DNA from: Flammeovirgaceae bacterium
Lineage (GTDB): Bacteria; Bacteroidota; Bacteroidia; Cytophagales; Cyclobacteriaceae
Length of the DNA: 64,000 nucleotides
Direction of reading: 5' to 3'
Assembly (NCBI GenBank): GCA_013204595.1
Contig: JABMNK010000023.1
Span: 17,031-81,030, forward strand
Shown: positions 53,446 through 63,870 of the stretch, in pieces
Layout: each line of letters opens with the position of its first letter
Numbering within the stretch: position 1 is the stretch's first letter
Notes under the pieces: model-generated
What the model was told of the DNA's origin: nothing
The model's database searches: none
The model's input: the letters and a program-made list of their open reading frames with translations, nothing else
Made by a program: the position numbers and the translations under genes

Positions 53446-54345
53446 TTATCTAGATTTTAGCTGCTGAGCCAGCAGCTCTAAGCCCTCATGGAAACTATGG
53501 GGCGCATAATCCAAGACACGCTGGGCCTTTTCTAAGATGAATCCTGTCTTAGCGGGTCTTTTGGCGGGTTGCGTAAATACGGTACCGTCTACTTCTTCTA
53601 TAAGGCTTTCGTCCAACCCAAAGAAGGTCGCTGTCTGAATGGCCATATCATAAGGGGTCAGTAGATCCTTTCCAGAAACATTAAAGATTCCGGTTGCGCT
53701 TTGTTGGGCGATGGCCCAACAACCAGCAGCCAAATCTTCAGCCAGTGTAGGTGTGCGCCACTGATCATTGATGACACGAATTTTGTTGCCTTGCTCGAGA
53801 TTATCTTTGACCCATAAAATAAGATTGGATCGAGACATATCATGCGCAATACCATAGACCAAGACGGTCCGGACAATCGCCCAATTGATGGGCGAATTTG
53901 TTAATAAATTTTCAGCAGCCCATTTACTTTCTCCATAATAGCTTAGAGGATTAGGTGTTGCTTCTTCCGTATAGGGCCCGTCAAGCCCATCAAAAATAAA
54001 GTCTGTTGAAAGGTGTATCAGAAAGGCATTAATGGCGTCACAGCCCTCAACTAAATGCGCTACTGCCGTTACATTTTGTGACCAACAATTTTCTCGGTCA
54101 GTTTCACATTGGTCGACCTGCGTCATGGCAGCACAATTGATGATGACATCGGGCAGTTCTTTTTTTAAGAGGTCATAAACGGCCTGGTTATCGGTCACAT
54201 CCAAATGACGATAAGCATAGCGACCTTTTGGATTACGATTTTTTCCGCGACTCGTCGCGATTACCTGAAGGTTAGAGAGACCTTCCGTGAGGGTTACGAT
54301 TTTTTGCCCCAAAAGGCCATTTGCACCTGTGATGAGTAGCTTCAT
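53446..54345 (-). CDS. SDR family / dTDP-4-dehydrorhamnose reductase-like (RmlD)
   Basis: LLITGANGLLGQKIV, LSTDFIFDGLDGPYTEEATPNPLSYYGESKWAAE. Confidence 0.9.
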   Translation of the reverse strand: MKLLITGANGLLGQKIVTLTEGLSNLQVIATSRGKNRNPKGRYAYRHLDVTDNQAVYDLLKKELPDVIINCAAMTQVDQCETDRENCWSQNVTAVAHLVEGCDAINAFLIHLSTDFIFDGLDGPYTEEATPNPLSYYGESKWAAENLLTNSPINWAIVRTVLVYGIAHDMSRSNLILWVKDNLEQGNKIRVINDQWRTPTLAEDLAAGCWAIAQQSATGIFNVSGKDLLTPYDMAIQTATFFGLDESLIEEVDGTVFTQPAKRPAKTGFILEKAQRVLDYAPHSFHEGLELLAQQLKSR

Positions 54346-55184
54346 TTGGAGATTTTAGAGTATTGGTAACCATATTTTGCAGTGATGTCCTTCTTTGACA
54401 TGGTTTCCAAATCCATGGTCATGTATGTTTTACTTATCGGTTGATTGTCCACTCCAACCTGAACAGCTGCAAGTTTGTCAATCACCTCTAAGCCCTCTAC
54501 TACCCTACCAAAAATAGTATAGTCATTATCAAGATGTGGGGAGCCACCTATGGTGCTGTAGGCTTCAATTCGTTCAGGTGTCGTTTCCTTGTAGACCGAA
54601 ATTCCTTGAACAGATTCAACTAAACTGATGTAGTTAAAGGCCAACTTATTCATCTCTTCAATTTTGTTCTGTTGTTGTAAGACTACGAATTGATTCCGAA
54701 TGGTATCGTAACTTGGATTAGCCATGAGCTGACTTAACCCTTGATTTAAGGCCATTTGATCAACGGTGAGTTCGGATTCTGTAAATATCTTTCCTTGCAC
54801 AATATAAAATTGGCAAGAAGAAGACATTTTTTGCGAATTAATGCCGTCGGGCTGACGTGCCGCGGCTAGTGCGCCTTTTGTATGCAGTAAGCCTTTTATG
54901 ATTTCAGCAGGCATTCTGTCGGCATCACTTTCTACAGTTCCTTCTTTTTCGTTGATATTTCCACCTTGAACCATAAAATTTTCCATGATTCTATGCCATT
55001 CTGTGCTGTCATATTTACCTTGTTTTGCCAATTCCAAAAAGTTTTTTTTGTGAATCGGTGTTTCATCATATAAGAGTATCTTCATGGTGCCAAATTCGGT
55101 ATGAATGTTGACCAACACGTCTTTGGTGTTGTCACAACCCATTAGACAGCCCATGAAAACCAAAAAAATCAATCCGTTTTTCAT
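54342..55184 (-). CDS. Cyclophilin-type peptidyl-prolyl cis-trans isomerase, putative lipoprotein
   Basis: Lipobox-like FMGCLMGCDN; TEFGTMKILLYDETPIHKKNFLELAKQGKYDSTEWHRIMENFMVQGG; TIFGRVVEGLEVIDKLA. Confidence 0.92.
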   Translation of the reverse strand: MKNGLIFLVFMGCLMGCDNTKDVLVNIHTEFGTMKILLYDETPIHKKNFLELAKQGKYDSTEWHRIMENFMVQGGNINEKEGTVESDADRMPAEIIKGLLHTKGALAAARQPDGINSQKMSSSCQFYIVQGKIFTESELTVDQMALNQGLSQLMANPSYDTIRNQFVVLQQQNKIEEMNKLAFNYISLVESVQGISVYKETTPERIEAYSTIGGSPHLDNDYTIFGRVVEGLEVIDKLAAVQVGVDNQPISKTYMTMDLETMSKKDITAKYGYQYSKISK

Positions 55185-55191
55185 ATAATTA

Positions 55192-56112
55192 TTATTTTTT
55201 CATTTGCTTTTTAATGTCAATTAAAAGGTCAGTGCCGCCGGCTATAATCACTTCATGGGCAAGTAATAACCCTAATTGAAGAGGATCTTTGCCAACTACA
55301 GAGCGTACTATTTTTTGCTGGCCATTAAGACTGATGATGCCCCCTATTAATTCAATCATTTCTTTTCTATAAGTGGCTCGCGCAAAGACGGGAATACTAC
55401 AACCTCCTTCGAATTTTTCGAGATAGGCCCGCTCTGCCAAGAGAAGTTGCTGTGTCGGCAAGTGGTTGATCAAAGATATTATTTGCTTTTTTTTAGTCGA
55501 ATCAATCGAATGGTGAGCTTCGATAGCAATACTCCCTTGACCTACCGCAGGAATCCATTGTTCGGGGTCTAGGGTTTCTTGAATCAGCGCGTCAAGGGCC
55601 ATTCGATGGACGCCGGCATAGGCTAAAATTAAGGCATCGCAAATTCCGTGCTCCATTTTTGAAATTCTTGTTTGGAGGTTGCCACGCATTTCTACGATGT
55701 CAATATGTGGATAAAAATGTTTCACAAAAGCAGTTCTTCGAGCGGAAGACGTACCTATGACAAAAGAGGTAGCCAAATTAACTTTTCGATGACTGACTAA
55801 AACATCATGTGATTGTTCGCGGGGCCCAAAAGCGATGATTTCAAATCCACTTGGGAGTACTGATTGCATGTCCTTAGCACTATGAACTGCGATATCTATG
55901 TCCCCATTAGCCAATTTGACTTCCAATTCTTCGGTGAATACGCCTTTCGTACCTATATCGGCAATAGCAACGTCCAACATTTGATCACCTTTGGTTTCCA
56001 TGGTGATTAATTCTGAAGCGATGCCCGCGTGCTCCAAGTTCATTTTCACCCAATTGGCCTGCCAAAGTGCCAACTTACTTTTTCTGGTTCCTATTTTGAT
56101 GGGATTAGGCAC
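55192..56112 (-). CDS. hemC: Hydroxymethylbilane synthase
   Basis: KIGTRKSKLALWQA, IAVHSAKDMQSVLPSGFEI, RGNLQTRISKM, FEGGCSIPVFA cofactor cysteine. Confidence 0.96.
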   Translation of the reverse strand: MPNPIKIGTRKSKLALWQANWVKMNLEHAGIASELITMETKGDQMLDVAIADIGTKGVFTEELEVKLANGDIDIAVHSAKDMQSVLPSGFEIIAFGPREQSHDVLVSHRKVNLATSFVIGTSSARRTAFVKHFYPHIDIVEMRGNLQTRISKMEHGICDALILAYAGVHRMALDALIQETLDPEQWIPAVGQGSIAIEAHHSIDSTKKKQIISLINHLPTQQLLLAERAYLEKFEGGCSIPVFARATYRKEMIELIGGIISLNGQQKIVRSVVGKDPLQLGLLLAHEVIIAGGTDLLIDIKKQMKK

Positions 56113-57235
56113 GGTTATTTTTGATAATGTTTGAGAGGCGGATGCTTAGGGTTAGTTGAGCCATTTGAGGATTGGCATACCTTTCTAGATGGTACATGGT
56201 ATCAGACAATTCTTTGTATATACTTTCAAGGCCACTTAGCGTTAAGGCATTGCTGAATTTAAGTATAAAGTCACGTTCAGCACCTTCAATCGAGATTAAT
56301 CTTTCGTTTCCTTTTGCCAGAACGGCATTCCGGATCATTTCAATGGCCCATTGAATTCTGTTCTGTTGTTTTGATCTTGAAATTTGTTTGAATTGCTCAC
56401 TCATAGTGGCTAATTGGCCAAATTTTTCTCCTAGACAATATCGCATCCAATCAATAAACCAATTAAGTTCGTTTTCGTCGGGAACTTGTAAATCGATGAG
56501 CGCTTTATGTAAGTTGCCATTGACAAATCTACCCGCTTTTATGGCGTCTTGCTCGGACACTCCATGATTGCCCATTAAATATGCCACTATTTCATCATCT
56601 GTAAATGCCGGAATCAGTACTAGCTGTGTTCTTGAAAGTATCGTAGTCAGTAACGCTTCGTATTGATAACTAACCATCAAGTACAAGGTGTTTTTTGGAG
56701 GCTCTTCTAAAATTTTCAGAATGCCATTGGCTGCCGCAGGATGCATTTTCTCTGGATACCAAATGATCAAAATCTTAAGGCCTCCTTCGAAGGATTTCAT
56801 GCTCACGGCTTGGATCATTTTACGAGCATCTGCTTTACTTATTTGATTTTGTTTATTCTCGGCATTCAAATCCTCGATCAAATCACTTAAAATCGCATAG
56901 GGATTTTCTATTAAAAGTTTGCGCCATACTTCATTTACCGAGCGCTGAGTTTTTTCGTCTTCTTTTTCAGGTTTGGCAGCAGGGAAAAAGTAGTGAACAT
57001 CTGGATGGATGTGTTTGGCCATTTTCTGACAGTTTGGACATGTCCCGCAGGCATCAGTTTCACTTTTATTTTCACATAACAAGTAAGTTGCATAGGCGAG
57101 GGCCATAGGAAGGGCAGCACCGCCCTCTTGTCCGCTAAACAATTGCGCATGTGCTAGGTGATTGCGCGTGTGTGAAGAAACGAGTGTTTCTTTTAGCGAG
57201 ATCATCCCAGGTATTTGCTCAAATTTCATGCTCAA
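56105..57235 (-). CDS. DNA polymerase III subunit delta'-like
   Basis: HAQLFSGQEGGAALPMALAYA, CGTCPNCQKMAKHIHPDVHYF, LKILEEPPKNTLYLM. Confidence 0.88.
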   Translation of the reverse strand: MSMKFEQIPGMISLKETLVSSHTRNHLAHAQLFSGQEGGAALPMALAYATYLLCENKSETDACGTCPNCQKMAKHIHPDVHYFFPAAKPEKEDEKTQRSVNEVWRKLLIENPYAILSDLIEDLNAENKQNQISKADARKMIQAVSMKSFEGGLKILIIWYPEKMHPAAANGILKILEEPPKNTLYLMVSYQYEALLTTILSRTQLVLIPAFTDDEIVAYLMGNHGVSEQDAIKAGRFVNGNLHKALIDLQVPDENELNWFIDWMRYCLGEKFGQLATMSEQFKQISRSKQQNRIQWAIEMIRNAVLAKGNERLISIEGAERDFILKFSNALTLSGLESIYKELSDTMYHLERYANPQMAQLTLSIRLSNIIKNNRA

Positions 57236-57252
57236 TCACTTATTTAACTTGC

Positions 57253-58437
57253 TCAAGATTGCCAAATCCGCTCATCGTTGGTCTGTTCAAATACATGAAT
57301 CAATATGTTTTTTTCAATTCTATCCAACACGCGACTACGTCTTTTCATCACAAGATCGGCACTCTCGAACATTTTATCAAGGTGATGGGTAACAAATCCA
57401 TTAAATCCGCCCCAAGCAAATGAGGGGATGATGGTTCTTGGTAATCCGGGGCCAAATATATTCGCCCCAACGCCAATACTAGTTCCGGTATTAAAGGTAG
57501 TGGAAATGGCACATTTGGAATGGTCACCCATAATTAAACCGCAAAACTGAAGACCTGTATTATCAAATGCCTGAAGATCATAGCGCCACATTTTCACAGA
57601 GGAATAATTAATTTTTAAATTTGAGTTATTTGTTCCAGCACCCAAATTGCACCATTCACCGATCACGGAGTGACCTAAAAACCCGTCATGTCCCTTGCTG
57701 GAATAACCTTGTATTACCGATGTAGATATTTCTCCACCAGCCTTGGAATACGGGCCAATGGTCACATCGCCGCGTATTTTGGCACCCATAGAGAGCTCGC
57801 TTTGCTCGTTTAGGGCAAACGGCCCCCTTATGATTGATCCTTCGCCGATCATGCCGTTTTTGCCGATATAAATAGGGCCATTTTCTGCATTAAGAATGGC
57901 AGCCTTTACCGTCGCACCCGGCTCTAAGAAAATCTCGTTGCCATAACACATGGTATAGGGATCTGTGATTTTTTGAGAAATGCGATTTTGGGTTAAAAGA
58001 ATAAAATCGGATCTTATTTGATCCCCATTTTGAAGATAGAGGTCCCAAGTATAGTTGATGCGCTGCAGCATCAAGTCGATGGCTTTAAATCTTATATTTG
58101 GGAGCGCTAGAGGCGTATCAGCTCTAAAGGCAATCGCCTCCCCCTCAATGGAGATTCCTTCGCCCTTGGTTAATTTTGTGAGCGCTAGGATTAAGTCAGC
58201 CGATGGCAGTATATTTCCAGAGATGATTAGTAGGTCATCAGCTGGTTCTGGGCTTTTGTATTTCTCAGCCAGATAATCTAGCGTAAAATAACCAACGGAG
58301 TTTAAGTTAAAATGTTTTTCCCATTTTTCCTTAATTGTCAGGATCCCTACGCGTAATTCGCAAGAGGGTTTTGTAAAGGTTAGTGGCTGAAGCCGCAGGT
58401 GGTTAATTGGGTTGTCCCAAAACGCTATTTTTAACAT
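57253..58437 (-). CDS. Putative sugar nucleotidyltransferase, GlmU-like (left-handed beta-helix)
   Basis: C-terminal hexapeptide repeats (PIYIGKNGMIGEGSIIRGPFALNEQSELSMGAKIRGDVTIGPYSKAGGEI). Confidence 0.85.
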   Translation of the reverse strand: MLKIAFWDNPINHLRLQPLTFTKPSCELRVGILTIKEKWEKHFNLNSVGYFTLDYLAEKYKSPEPADDLLIISGNILPSADLILALTKLTKGEGISIEGEAIAFRADTPLALPNIRFKAIDLMLQRINYTWDLYLQNGDQIRSDFILLTQNRISQKITDPYTMCYGNEIFLEPGATVKAAILNAENGPIYIGKNGMIGEGSIIRGPFALNEQSELSMGAKIRGDVTIGPYSKAGGEISTSVIQGYSSKGHDGFLGHSVIGEWCNLGAGTNNSNLKINYSSVKMWRYDLQAFDNTGLQFCGLIMGDHSKCAISTTFNTGTSIGVGANIFGPGLPRTIIPSFAWGGFNGFVTHHLDKMFESADLVMKRRSRVLDRIEKNILIHVFEQTNDERIWQS

Positions 58438-58451
58438 ACCCCAAAAATAAA

Positions 58452-58481
58452 AAAGTCTTCAAGACTAATCTTGAAGACTTT
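58452..58481 (-). terminator. Intrinsic terminator downstream of rpmE
   Basis: 13-bp stem aaagtcttcaaga / tcttgaagacttt with ctaa loop; minus-strand T-tract follows. Confidence 0.85.
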
Positions 58482-58500
58482 ATATTTAATCTTTACTAAG

Positions 58501-58743
58501 TTACTTTTTATATCTTTTATTGAACTTCTCAACACGTCCAGCAGTATCAACAAACAATTTCTTGCCTGTATAAAATGGATGTGATGCTGAGCTTACTTCT
58601 ATTTTGACAAGAGGGTATTCATTACCATCCTCCCATTTAATAGTTTCGCTAGACGACATAGTCGACTTTGTCAAAAATTTGAATTCGCTTGATGTATCAA
58701 GGAAAACAACTTCTTTATATTCTGGGTGTATTTCTTTTTTCAT
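58501..58743 (-). CDS. rpmE: 50S ribosomal protein L31, type B
   Basis: [78 protein letters not shown]. Confidence 0.97.
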   Translation of the reverse strand: MKKEIHPEYKEVVFLDTSSEFKFLTKSTMSSSETIKWEDGNEYPLVKIEVSSASHPFYTGKKLFVDTAGRVEKFNKRYKK

Positions 58744-58774
58744 GACTCCTTAACTGTATTTTCAAAAAGGATTG

Positions 58775-58805
58775 CAAACATAGATATAATTTAATTGAAA
58801 GCAAA
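58775..58805 (-). promoter_or_regulatory. Bacteroidota housekeeping promoter upstream of rpmE
   Basis: On the minus strand, TTTG (58805..58802), 19-nt spacer, TATGTTTG (58782..58775): an exact match to TTTG-N19-TAnnTTTG; 31 nt upstream of the ATG. Confidence 0.8.
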
Positions 58806-59060
58806 AGAAGGATTTTTGATAATTTTGCCTTGTCAAAAAATCTTGAGCAACTGGTCGCAAAGTTAGCCATATGATCCTTGCGGTATCATTAGCGAGGCAT
58901 GTCTGGTTATGTTTTTTTAATAATAATGAAAAAGGCGTGCTAGATGAATGTTGGTATTAAAACAAATTAAACCATTTTCGCCAGAGATTTAGGGGACTTT
59001 AATAAGTAGTTTTGTGGTGGAAATAGGGTTTTTAGCGTCAATAAAAGAGAATTTTTCAAT

Positions 59061-60896
59061 ATGAAGGCATATTTAAGGCTTCTTCAATTTGCCAAACCGT
59101 ATGGTTGGTTGATTCCACAGTACTTTGTGTATACGGTACTTTTTGTGATGTTTAGTGTAGTGAATCTCATCGCATTGGCTCCAATGTTGAATTTGCTTTT
59201 TAATGAGGAATCAGCGCCTATTGAAGCACCTACTAACGCCCTCAGTCTGAGTAATTTTTATTACTATCTAAATCAATTTTTGGAGATGCAAACCAAAGCA
59301 GAAGCCATTTATGTGATTTGCATTGTCCTCGTTGTTTCCGTCATATTCGCTAATCTTTTCAACTATCTCACCCTTATCCTTCAGGCCAAAGCCAGAGTAA
59401 TGGCCGTCACCAACCTACGCAATACGGTTTTCAATAGGGTTACTGAATTGGATATGGGTTATTTTACAGAGGCCAAAAAAGGAGATATCATGACCAAGGT
59501 GAGCTCAGATGTTCAAAATATAGAGGCGACCATTGTCAATTCTTTTACTGTTCTCTTCAAAGAACCCTTTTTGGTGTTGGGTTATTTTATGATTTTGTTT
59601 TCCATTTCTATTGAGTTGACCTTTTACACTTTATTACTGGTCCCAATTTCAGGCGCAGCGATTTCCTATATTGCCAAAAGGCTGAAGCGTAGAGCTAAGT
59701 TCACTCAAGAATCCCTTGGTCGCATGACCAATATCCTTGAAGAGACATTATCAAGTATGCGGGTGATAAAGGCATTTAATGCGCAATGGTATACGCAACA
59801 TAAATTCAAAGAGGAAACTAAGATTTATGCTCGCCAGAATATAAAAATGGCTAATAAATCCAATTTGGCGGCGCCATTGTCCCAAGTATTGGGAACGACA
59901 ATGTTATGCATGATTTTGATGATTGGGGGTAATATGGTATTAAGTGGGAATGATCAACTGGAACCATCGAGTTTTATTTTATTTTTGGTCACTTTTGGTC
60001 AGCTAATCGTGCCGTCTAAAAATATCGCCAATGCCTATGCCAATATTCAGAAGGGGATGGTTTCTGGAGAGCGCATTTTCCAATTGATTGATACCCCCGT
60101 TGCGGTTAAGGACGCCCCTTCTGCAAGCCGTTTAGAAACCTTTGCCAAGGTGATCACTTTTGAAAACGTATCTTTTGCCTATGAAGAACGAATGGTCCTA
60201 AGGGAGCTTAATTTTTCTATTGATAAGGGGAAAACACTTGCCTTAGTAGGTCATTCTGGCGGAGGAAAGTCGACTATAGCCGATTTACTTGCTCGATTTT
60301 ACGATCCGAGTAAGGGGGTTATTCGTTTAGATGGGTGCGACATCAGAGAGCTGGAAATTTTTTCGCTGCGTGCGAAAATGGGAATAGTGACGCAAGAATC
60401 TATCTTATTTAACGATTCTATTGGTCAGAATATTGCTTTTGGGAAACCGGAAGCGCAATTGAATGAAATAATAAGTGCAGCGAAAATGGCCAATGCTCAT
60501 CAATTCATTATGCAGCTTGAAGAAGGTTACGATACCATTATAGGTGAGCGAGGGTCTAAGCTTTCGGGAGGGCAGCGCCAGCGAATTAGCATAGCCAGAG
60601 CACTACTCAAAAATCCTGAAATTTTAATTTTGGATGAAGCGACTTCTGCCTTAGATTCGGAGTCGGAGCAATTGGTTCAAGAGGCTATTATAAACCTTAC
60701 CAAAAACCGAACTACCTTGGTTATCGCGCATAGACTGAGCACCATCCAAAATGCAGATTATATTTTGGTATTGAAAGACGGCGAAATAGCACAATCGGGA
60801 ACCCATCAATCATTATTGCAGCAAGGGGGTATTTATAAAAAGCTGTTGGAAATTCAAAATATCCCAGCGGCCCCAGATAAGGAGAAAATTTCTTGA
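59061..60896 (+). CDS. ABC transporter ATP-binding/permease protein, MsbA-like
   Basis: TM domain plus ATPase: LVGHSGGGKSTIADLLARFYDP, KLSGGQRQRISIARALLKNPEILILDEATSALD. Confidence 0.95.
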   Translation: MKAYLRLLQFAKPYGWLIPQYFVYTVLFVMFSVVNLIALAPMLNLLFNEESAPIEAPTNALSLSNFYYYLNQFLEMQTKAEAIYVICIVLVVSVIFANLFNYLTLILQAKARVMAVTNLRNTVFNRVTELDMGYFTEAKKGDIMTKVSSDVQNIEATIVNSFTVLFKEPFLVLGYFMILFSISIELTFYTLLLVPISGAAISYIAKRLKRRAKFTQESLGRMTNILEETLSSMRVIKAFNAQWYTQHKFKEETKIYARQNIKMANKSNLAAPLSQVLGTTMLCMILMIGGNMVLSGNDQLEPSSFILFLVTFGQLIVPSKNIANAYANIQKGMVSGERIFQLIDTPVAVKDAPSASRLETFAKVITFENVSFAYEERMVLRELNFSIDKGKTLALVGHSGGGKSTIADLLARFYDPSKGVIRLDGCDIRELEIFSLRAKMGIVTQESILFNDSIGQNIAFGKPEAQLNEIISAAKMANAHQFIMQLEEGYDTIIGERGSKLSGGQRQRISIARALLKNPEILILDEATSALDSESEQLVQEAIINLTKNRTTLVIAHRLSTIQNADYILVLKDGEIAQSGTHQSLLQQGGIYKKLLEIQNIPAAPDKEKIS

Positions 60897-60950
60897 CGTG
60901 CCTATGCTCAAAGTTAATTATTTTACTGCCGAACCTATAATCAGTATCAG

Positions 60951-61304
60951 ATGAGAAACTTCAAGCGCATTTTTTATCCACTTTATTTGGGCGTATTGAT
61001 TTTGATTCTTTTTATATTCTTGTATACCTCAGAAATATTGGCGTTTTTTCAAGAATGGGGCTTTTGGGAAAATGAACAGACTCTTCCGGTAATAGGAGGG
61101 CCAATGATTATATTTTTAAGCGTATTGATGGGGATCGCATTTATTACTGAAAACCTTCATATTTCAAAGCTTAAAGGTGAGAGGAGAAAGTTTGAGGCGG
61201 AATTGAATTTGCTGAAGGCGAAGCTATATGATCAGGTGGGCAAGCAGGATGCTGCTGCGGCCCAAACGAACCAACAAATAATAAAAGATGAAACAGAATG
61301 GTGA
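60951..61304 (+). CDS. Small membrane protein of unknown function with a C-terminal coiled-coil-like segment
   Basis: Two hydrophobic helices then [23 protein letters not shown]; overlaps gmhA by 17 nt. Confidence 0.65.
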   Translation: MRNFKRIFYPLYLGVLILILFIFLYTSEILAFFQEWGFWENEQTLPVIGGPMIIFLSVLMGIAFITENLHISKLKGERRKFEAELNLLKAKLYDQVGKQDAAAAQTNQQIIKDETEW

Positions 61305-61881
61305 TTCAATTCAACTAATAAGAGAGGAACTTAAAGAGGCCCAGGGCTTATTAGAAAAATTCATTGCTTCAGAGGAAATGTTACAGTGCGTTTCAGATAT
61401 CGCGGCGGTGATGATTAATGCAATCCAAGAGGGGGGTAAGATTATTTCCTGCGGAAATGGGGGTTCTCATTGCGATGCGGTGCATTTTGCCGAAGAATTA
61501 ACGGGTAGGTACAGAGATCATCGAAAAGCCCTTCCTGCCATGGCTATTTCGGATGCGGCACACCTTACTTGTGTGGGTAATGATTATGGGTTTGAAGCCA
61601 TCTTTTCAAGATTTATTGAGGGAATGGGTAATAGCGGAGATGTGCTTTTAGCCATCAGTACCAGTGGCAATTCCATGAACATCGTGAATGCGGTGAGGGC
61701 GGCAAAAGAAAAGAATATGAAAACGATTGTGCTCGCGGGAAAAGATGGGGGTAAGTTGGCAGAGATGGCAGATGTTGTATTGATTGTGCCGCATTTTGGA
61801 TTTGCAGATAGAATTCAGGAAATACATATCAAGATCATCCACATTTTGATCTTATTGATCGAGCAGAAAATAACTGATTGA
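61288..61881 (+). CDS. gmhA: D-sedoheptulose-7-phosphate isomerase
   Basis: [53 protein letters not shown]. Confidence 0.94.
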   Translation: MKQNGDSIQLIREELKEAQGLLEKFIASEEMLQCVSDIAAVMINAIQEGGKIISCGNGGSHCDAVHFAEELTGRYRDHRKALPAMAISDAAHLTCVGNDYGFEAIFSRFIEGMGNSGDVLLAISTSGNSMNIVNAVRAAKEKNMKTIVLAGKDGGKLAEMADVVLIVPHFGFADRIQEIHIKIIHILILLIEQKITD

Positions 61882-61951
61882 TGATCTGATGCTGAGAATA
61901 AAATTTAAAAATAAATAGTTTAATAGCTAGCTTAATCGCGATTTCCAACGA

Positions 61952-62806
61952 CTAATATATCAAGATATCTTCCGGTATTGCGGTTATTGACTTCAACTGG
62001 ATGTTTTTATAAAATAATTCAGCACCTTCCGATTGCAGTTGAATTTTACCTTTTTTTAATGGGATTGTGCCAGTTTCAGAGAATTGTCTTGATCGGTATA
62101 AGACCATTACGACTACCTCATTGACTATATGAATAGCCGTATCCCCAAAGCAGATCAATTCTAAGGTATTCCATTCCCCACTTGGATATTCTGGGTCGGG
62201 AAATTTGGTAGCGTGCCTTCCAGCCACACTATTTTCACTAAAGGCACGTAAGAGGGAGCCAGGCTTATAGATATAATTGTCATCTGTTTGTTCGGTGGGA
62301 ACATCCATTATCCCTCCTGCCACGCCCCAATAGTCTCCACAATCTCCTTCTTGAATTTGGAATTCCTGTGAACGCATCCAAAACCCGCCGTCAGCACCAT
62401 GATTACCCACGGCATGGTACAAAAGACCACTATCCCGTTTGTTGTTTTCTTTTGGACGATGTTTGGTTTGCCCCCATTTAAAATTAAGTTTTAAGTGATA
62501 GTTTTCATATTCTTGTGTTGTTGAAATCCCGCCCCATTGTTCCCCTGACACTCGGATGACTTGTTGTTGGTCTTCGCTTACGACTGAAAAAATATTTTTT
62601 GGGTCTACGTTTAGGCCTACGGGATCCCCTACTTTTTCAACGGTCGAATCACTAGTTTGCATCCATTCGGGTCCAAGGTAGGTGTCCCAGCCAGAAAGAT
62701 CATGACCATTAAATAATAGTTCCCAATTTTTTTGATTTTTCGAATGTTCACAACCGAATAAAAATGCAGTAAACAAAACACCTGCTATTAAAGGAGATCG
62801 ATTCAT
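61952..62806 (-). CDS. DUF1080 (3-keto-disaccharide hydrolase-like) lipoprotein
   Basis: MNRSPLIAGVLFTAFLFGCEHSKN lipobox; LLFNGHDLSGWDTYLG; KRDSGLLYHAVG. Start set at ATG 62806. Confidence 0.88.
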   Translation of the reverse strand: MNRSPLIAGVLFTAFLFGCEHSKNQKNWELLFNGHDLSGWDTYLGPEWMQTSDSTVEKVGDPVGLNVDPKNIFSVVSEDQQQVIRVSGEQWGGISTTQEYENYHLKLNFKWGQTKHRPKENNKRDSGLLYHAVGNHGADGGFWMRSQEFQIQEGDCGDYWGVAGGIMDVPTEQTDDNYIYKPGSLLRAFSENSVAGRHATKFPDPEYPSGEWNTLELICFGDTAIHIVNEVVVMVLYRSRQFSETGTIPLKKGKIQLQSEGAELFYKNIQLKSITAIPEDILIY

Positions 62807-63030
62807 AAAAAAATAAATTAGTTTATATAAAGATAAGCAATTAGCGGCCACTTAAAAGGTAGAAAATCTTATTTTGGAAGATCAACTGAACAGCGCTTAA
62901 GTAACTAACTAAAAGACCCAGTTGAAGACATAAAATGCACGGTTATACGAGTAAAGTTGACCTCTAGCTTGTAATTACGGCAAGTGTCATGTATTTTAAT
63001 GACCTCTTTAAATGATGATTTCAATATGTT

Positions 63031-63870
63031 ATGTTAGCTAAAACCTATGGTAGCGCAGTATACGGTGTTAATGACTTCATTATAACGATCGAGGTAGATG
63101 TTGGCCAAGGAACCCAGTTTTTTATGGTCGGACTTCCTGATTCAGCCGTTAAAGAAAGTCAACAGCGGGTTGAGGCCGCGATTAAGTTTTTTAACTACCA
63201 CATGCCGCGCCAGAAGGTTGTAGTAAATTTGGCACCTGCTGATATCAAAAAAGGAAGGGTCATTTTATGACCTACCCATCGCATTGGCCATCTTAAGCGC
63301 CTCTAATCAAGTTGATTTACCAGGGCTTGATCAATATTTGGTGATGGGAGAATTATCCCTTGATGGTCAATTGCGCCCCCTTAGGGGGGTGCTCCCGATT
63401 GCCATAGAGGCGAGAAAGCAGGGGTTTAAAGGATTATTTTGCCCAAAGAGAATGCAAGGGAGGCTGCCATTGTTGATCATTTAGAGGTAATAGGTGTTGG
63501 GGATATCCAGCAAGCGATTGATCATTTGAGCGGAAAAAATAGGATCGTGCCGCTGGTCTACGATACCCGAGACACTTTTGAGGTTGGATTAGATCAGTAC
63601 GCGGTAGATTTTTCAGATGTTCAGGGGCAAGAAAATATAAAAAGGGCGTTTGAAATCGCCGCGGCAGGGGGACATAATGTCATCATGATAGGCCCACCAG
63701 GAGCAGGAAAGACCATGCTGGCAAAGCGACTATCTACTATTTTGCCACCACTAAGCCTTCATGAGGCGCTAGAAACGACCAAGATTCATTCAGTAGCAGG
63801 TAAATTGGGCAATGATGCTAATTTGTTGTCCGTTAGACCTTTTAGGTCGACTCATCATACGATCAGTGAT
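63031..63870 (+). pseudogene. YifB/ComM-family Mg-chelatase-like AAA ATPase, disrupted by two frameshifts and truncated
   Basis: Three consecutive ORFs in two frames rebuild AKTYGSAVYGVNDFIITIEVDV...NLAPADIKKEGS-FYDLPIALAILSAS...KGLFLPKENAREAAIVD...GPPGAGKTMLAKRLSTILPP...VRPFRSTHHTISD. Homology then stops. Confidence 0.88.

Noticed and set aside
53427-53448. taaaaata...tattttta inverted repeat between the RidA-like and RmlD-like genes
   Set aside because: Only 8 A/T pairs; too weak to call a terminator with confidence.
58744-59060. 317-bp gap upstream of the msbA-like gene as a possible ncRNA
   Set aside because: Contains TAnnTTTG-like boxes (58820, 59007) but no clear -33 partner at the right spacing, no strong hairpin and no terminator.
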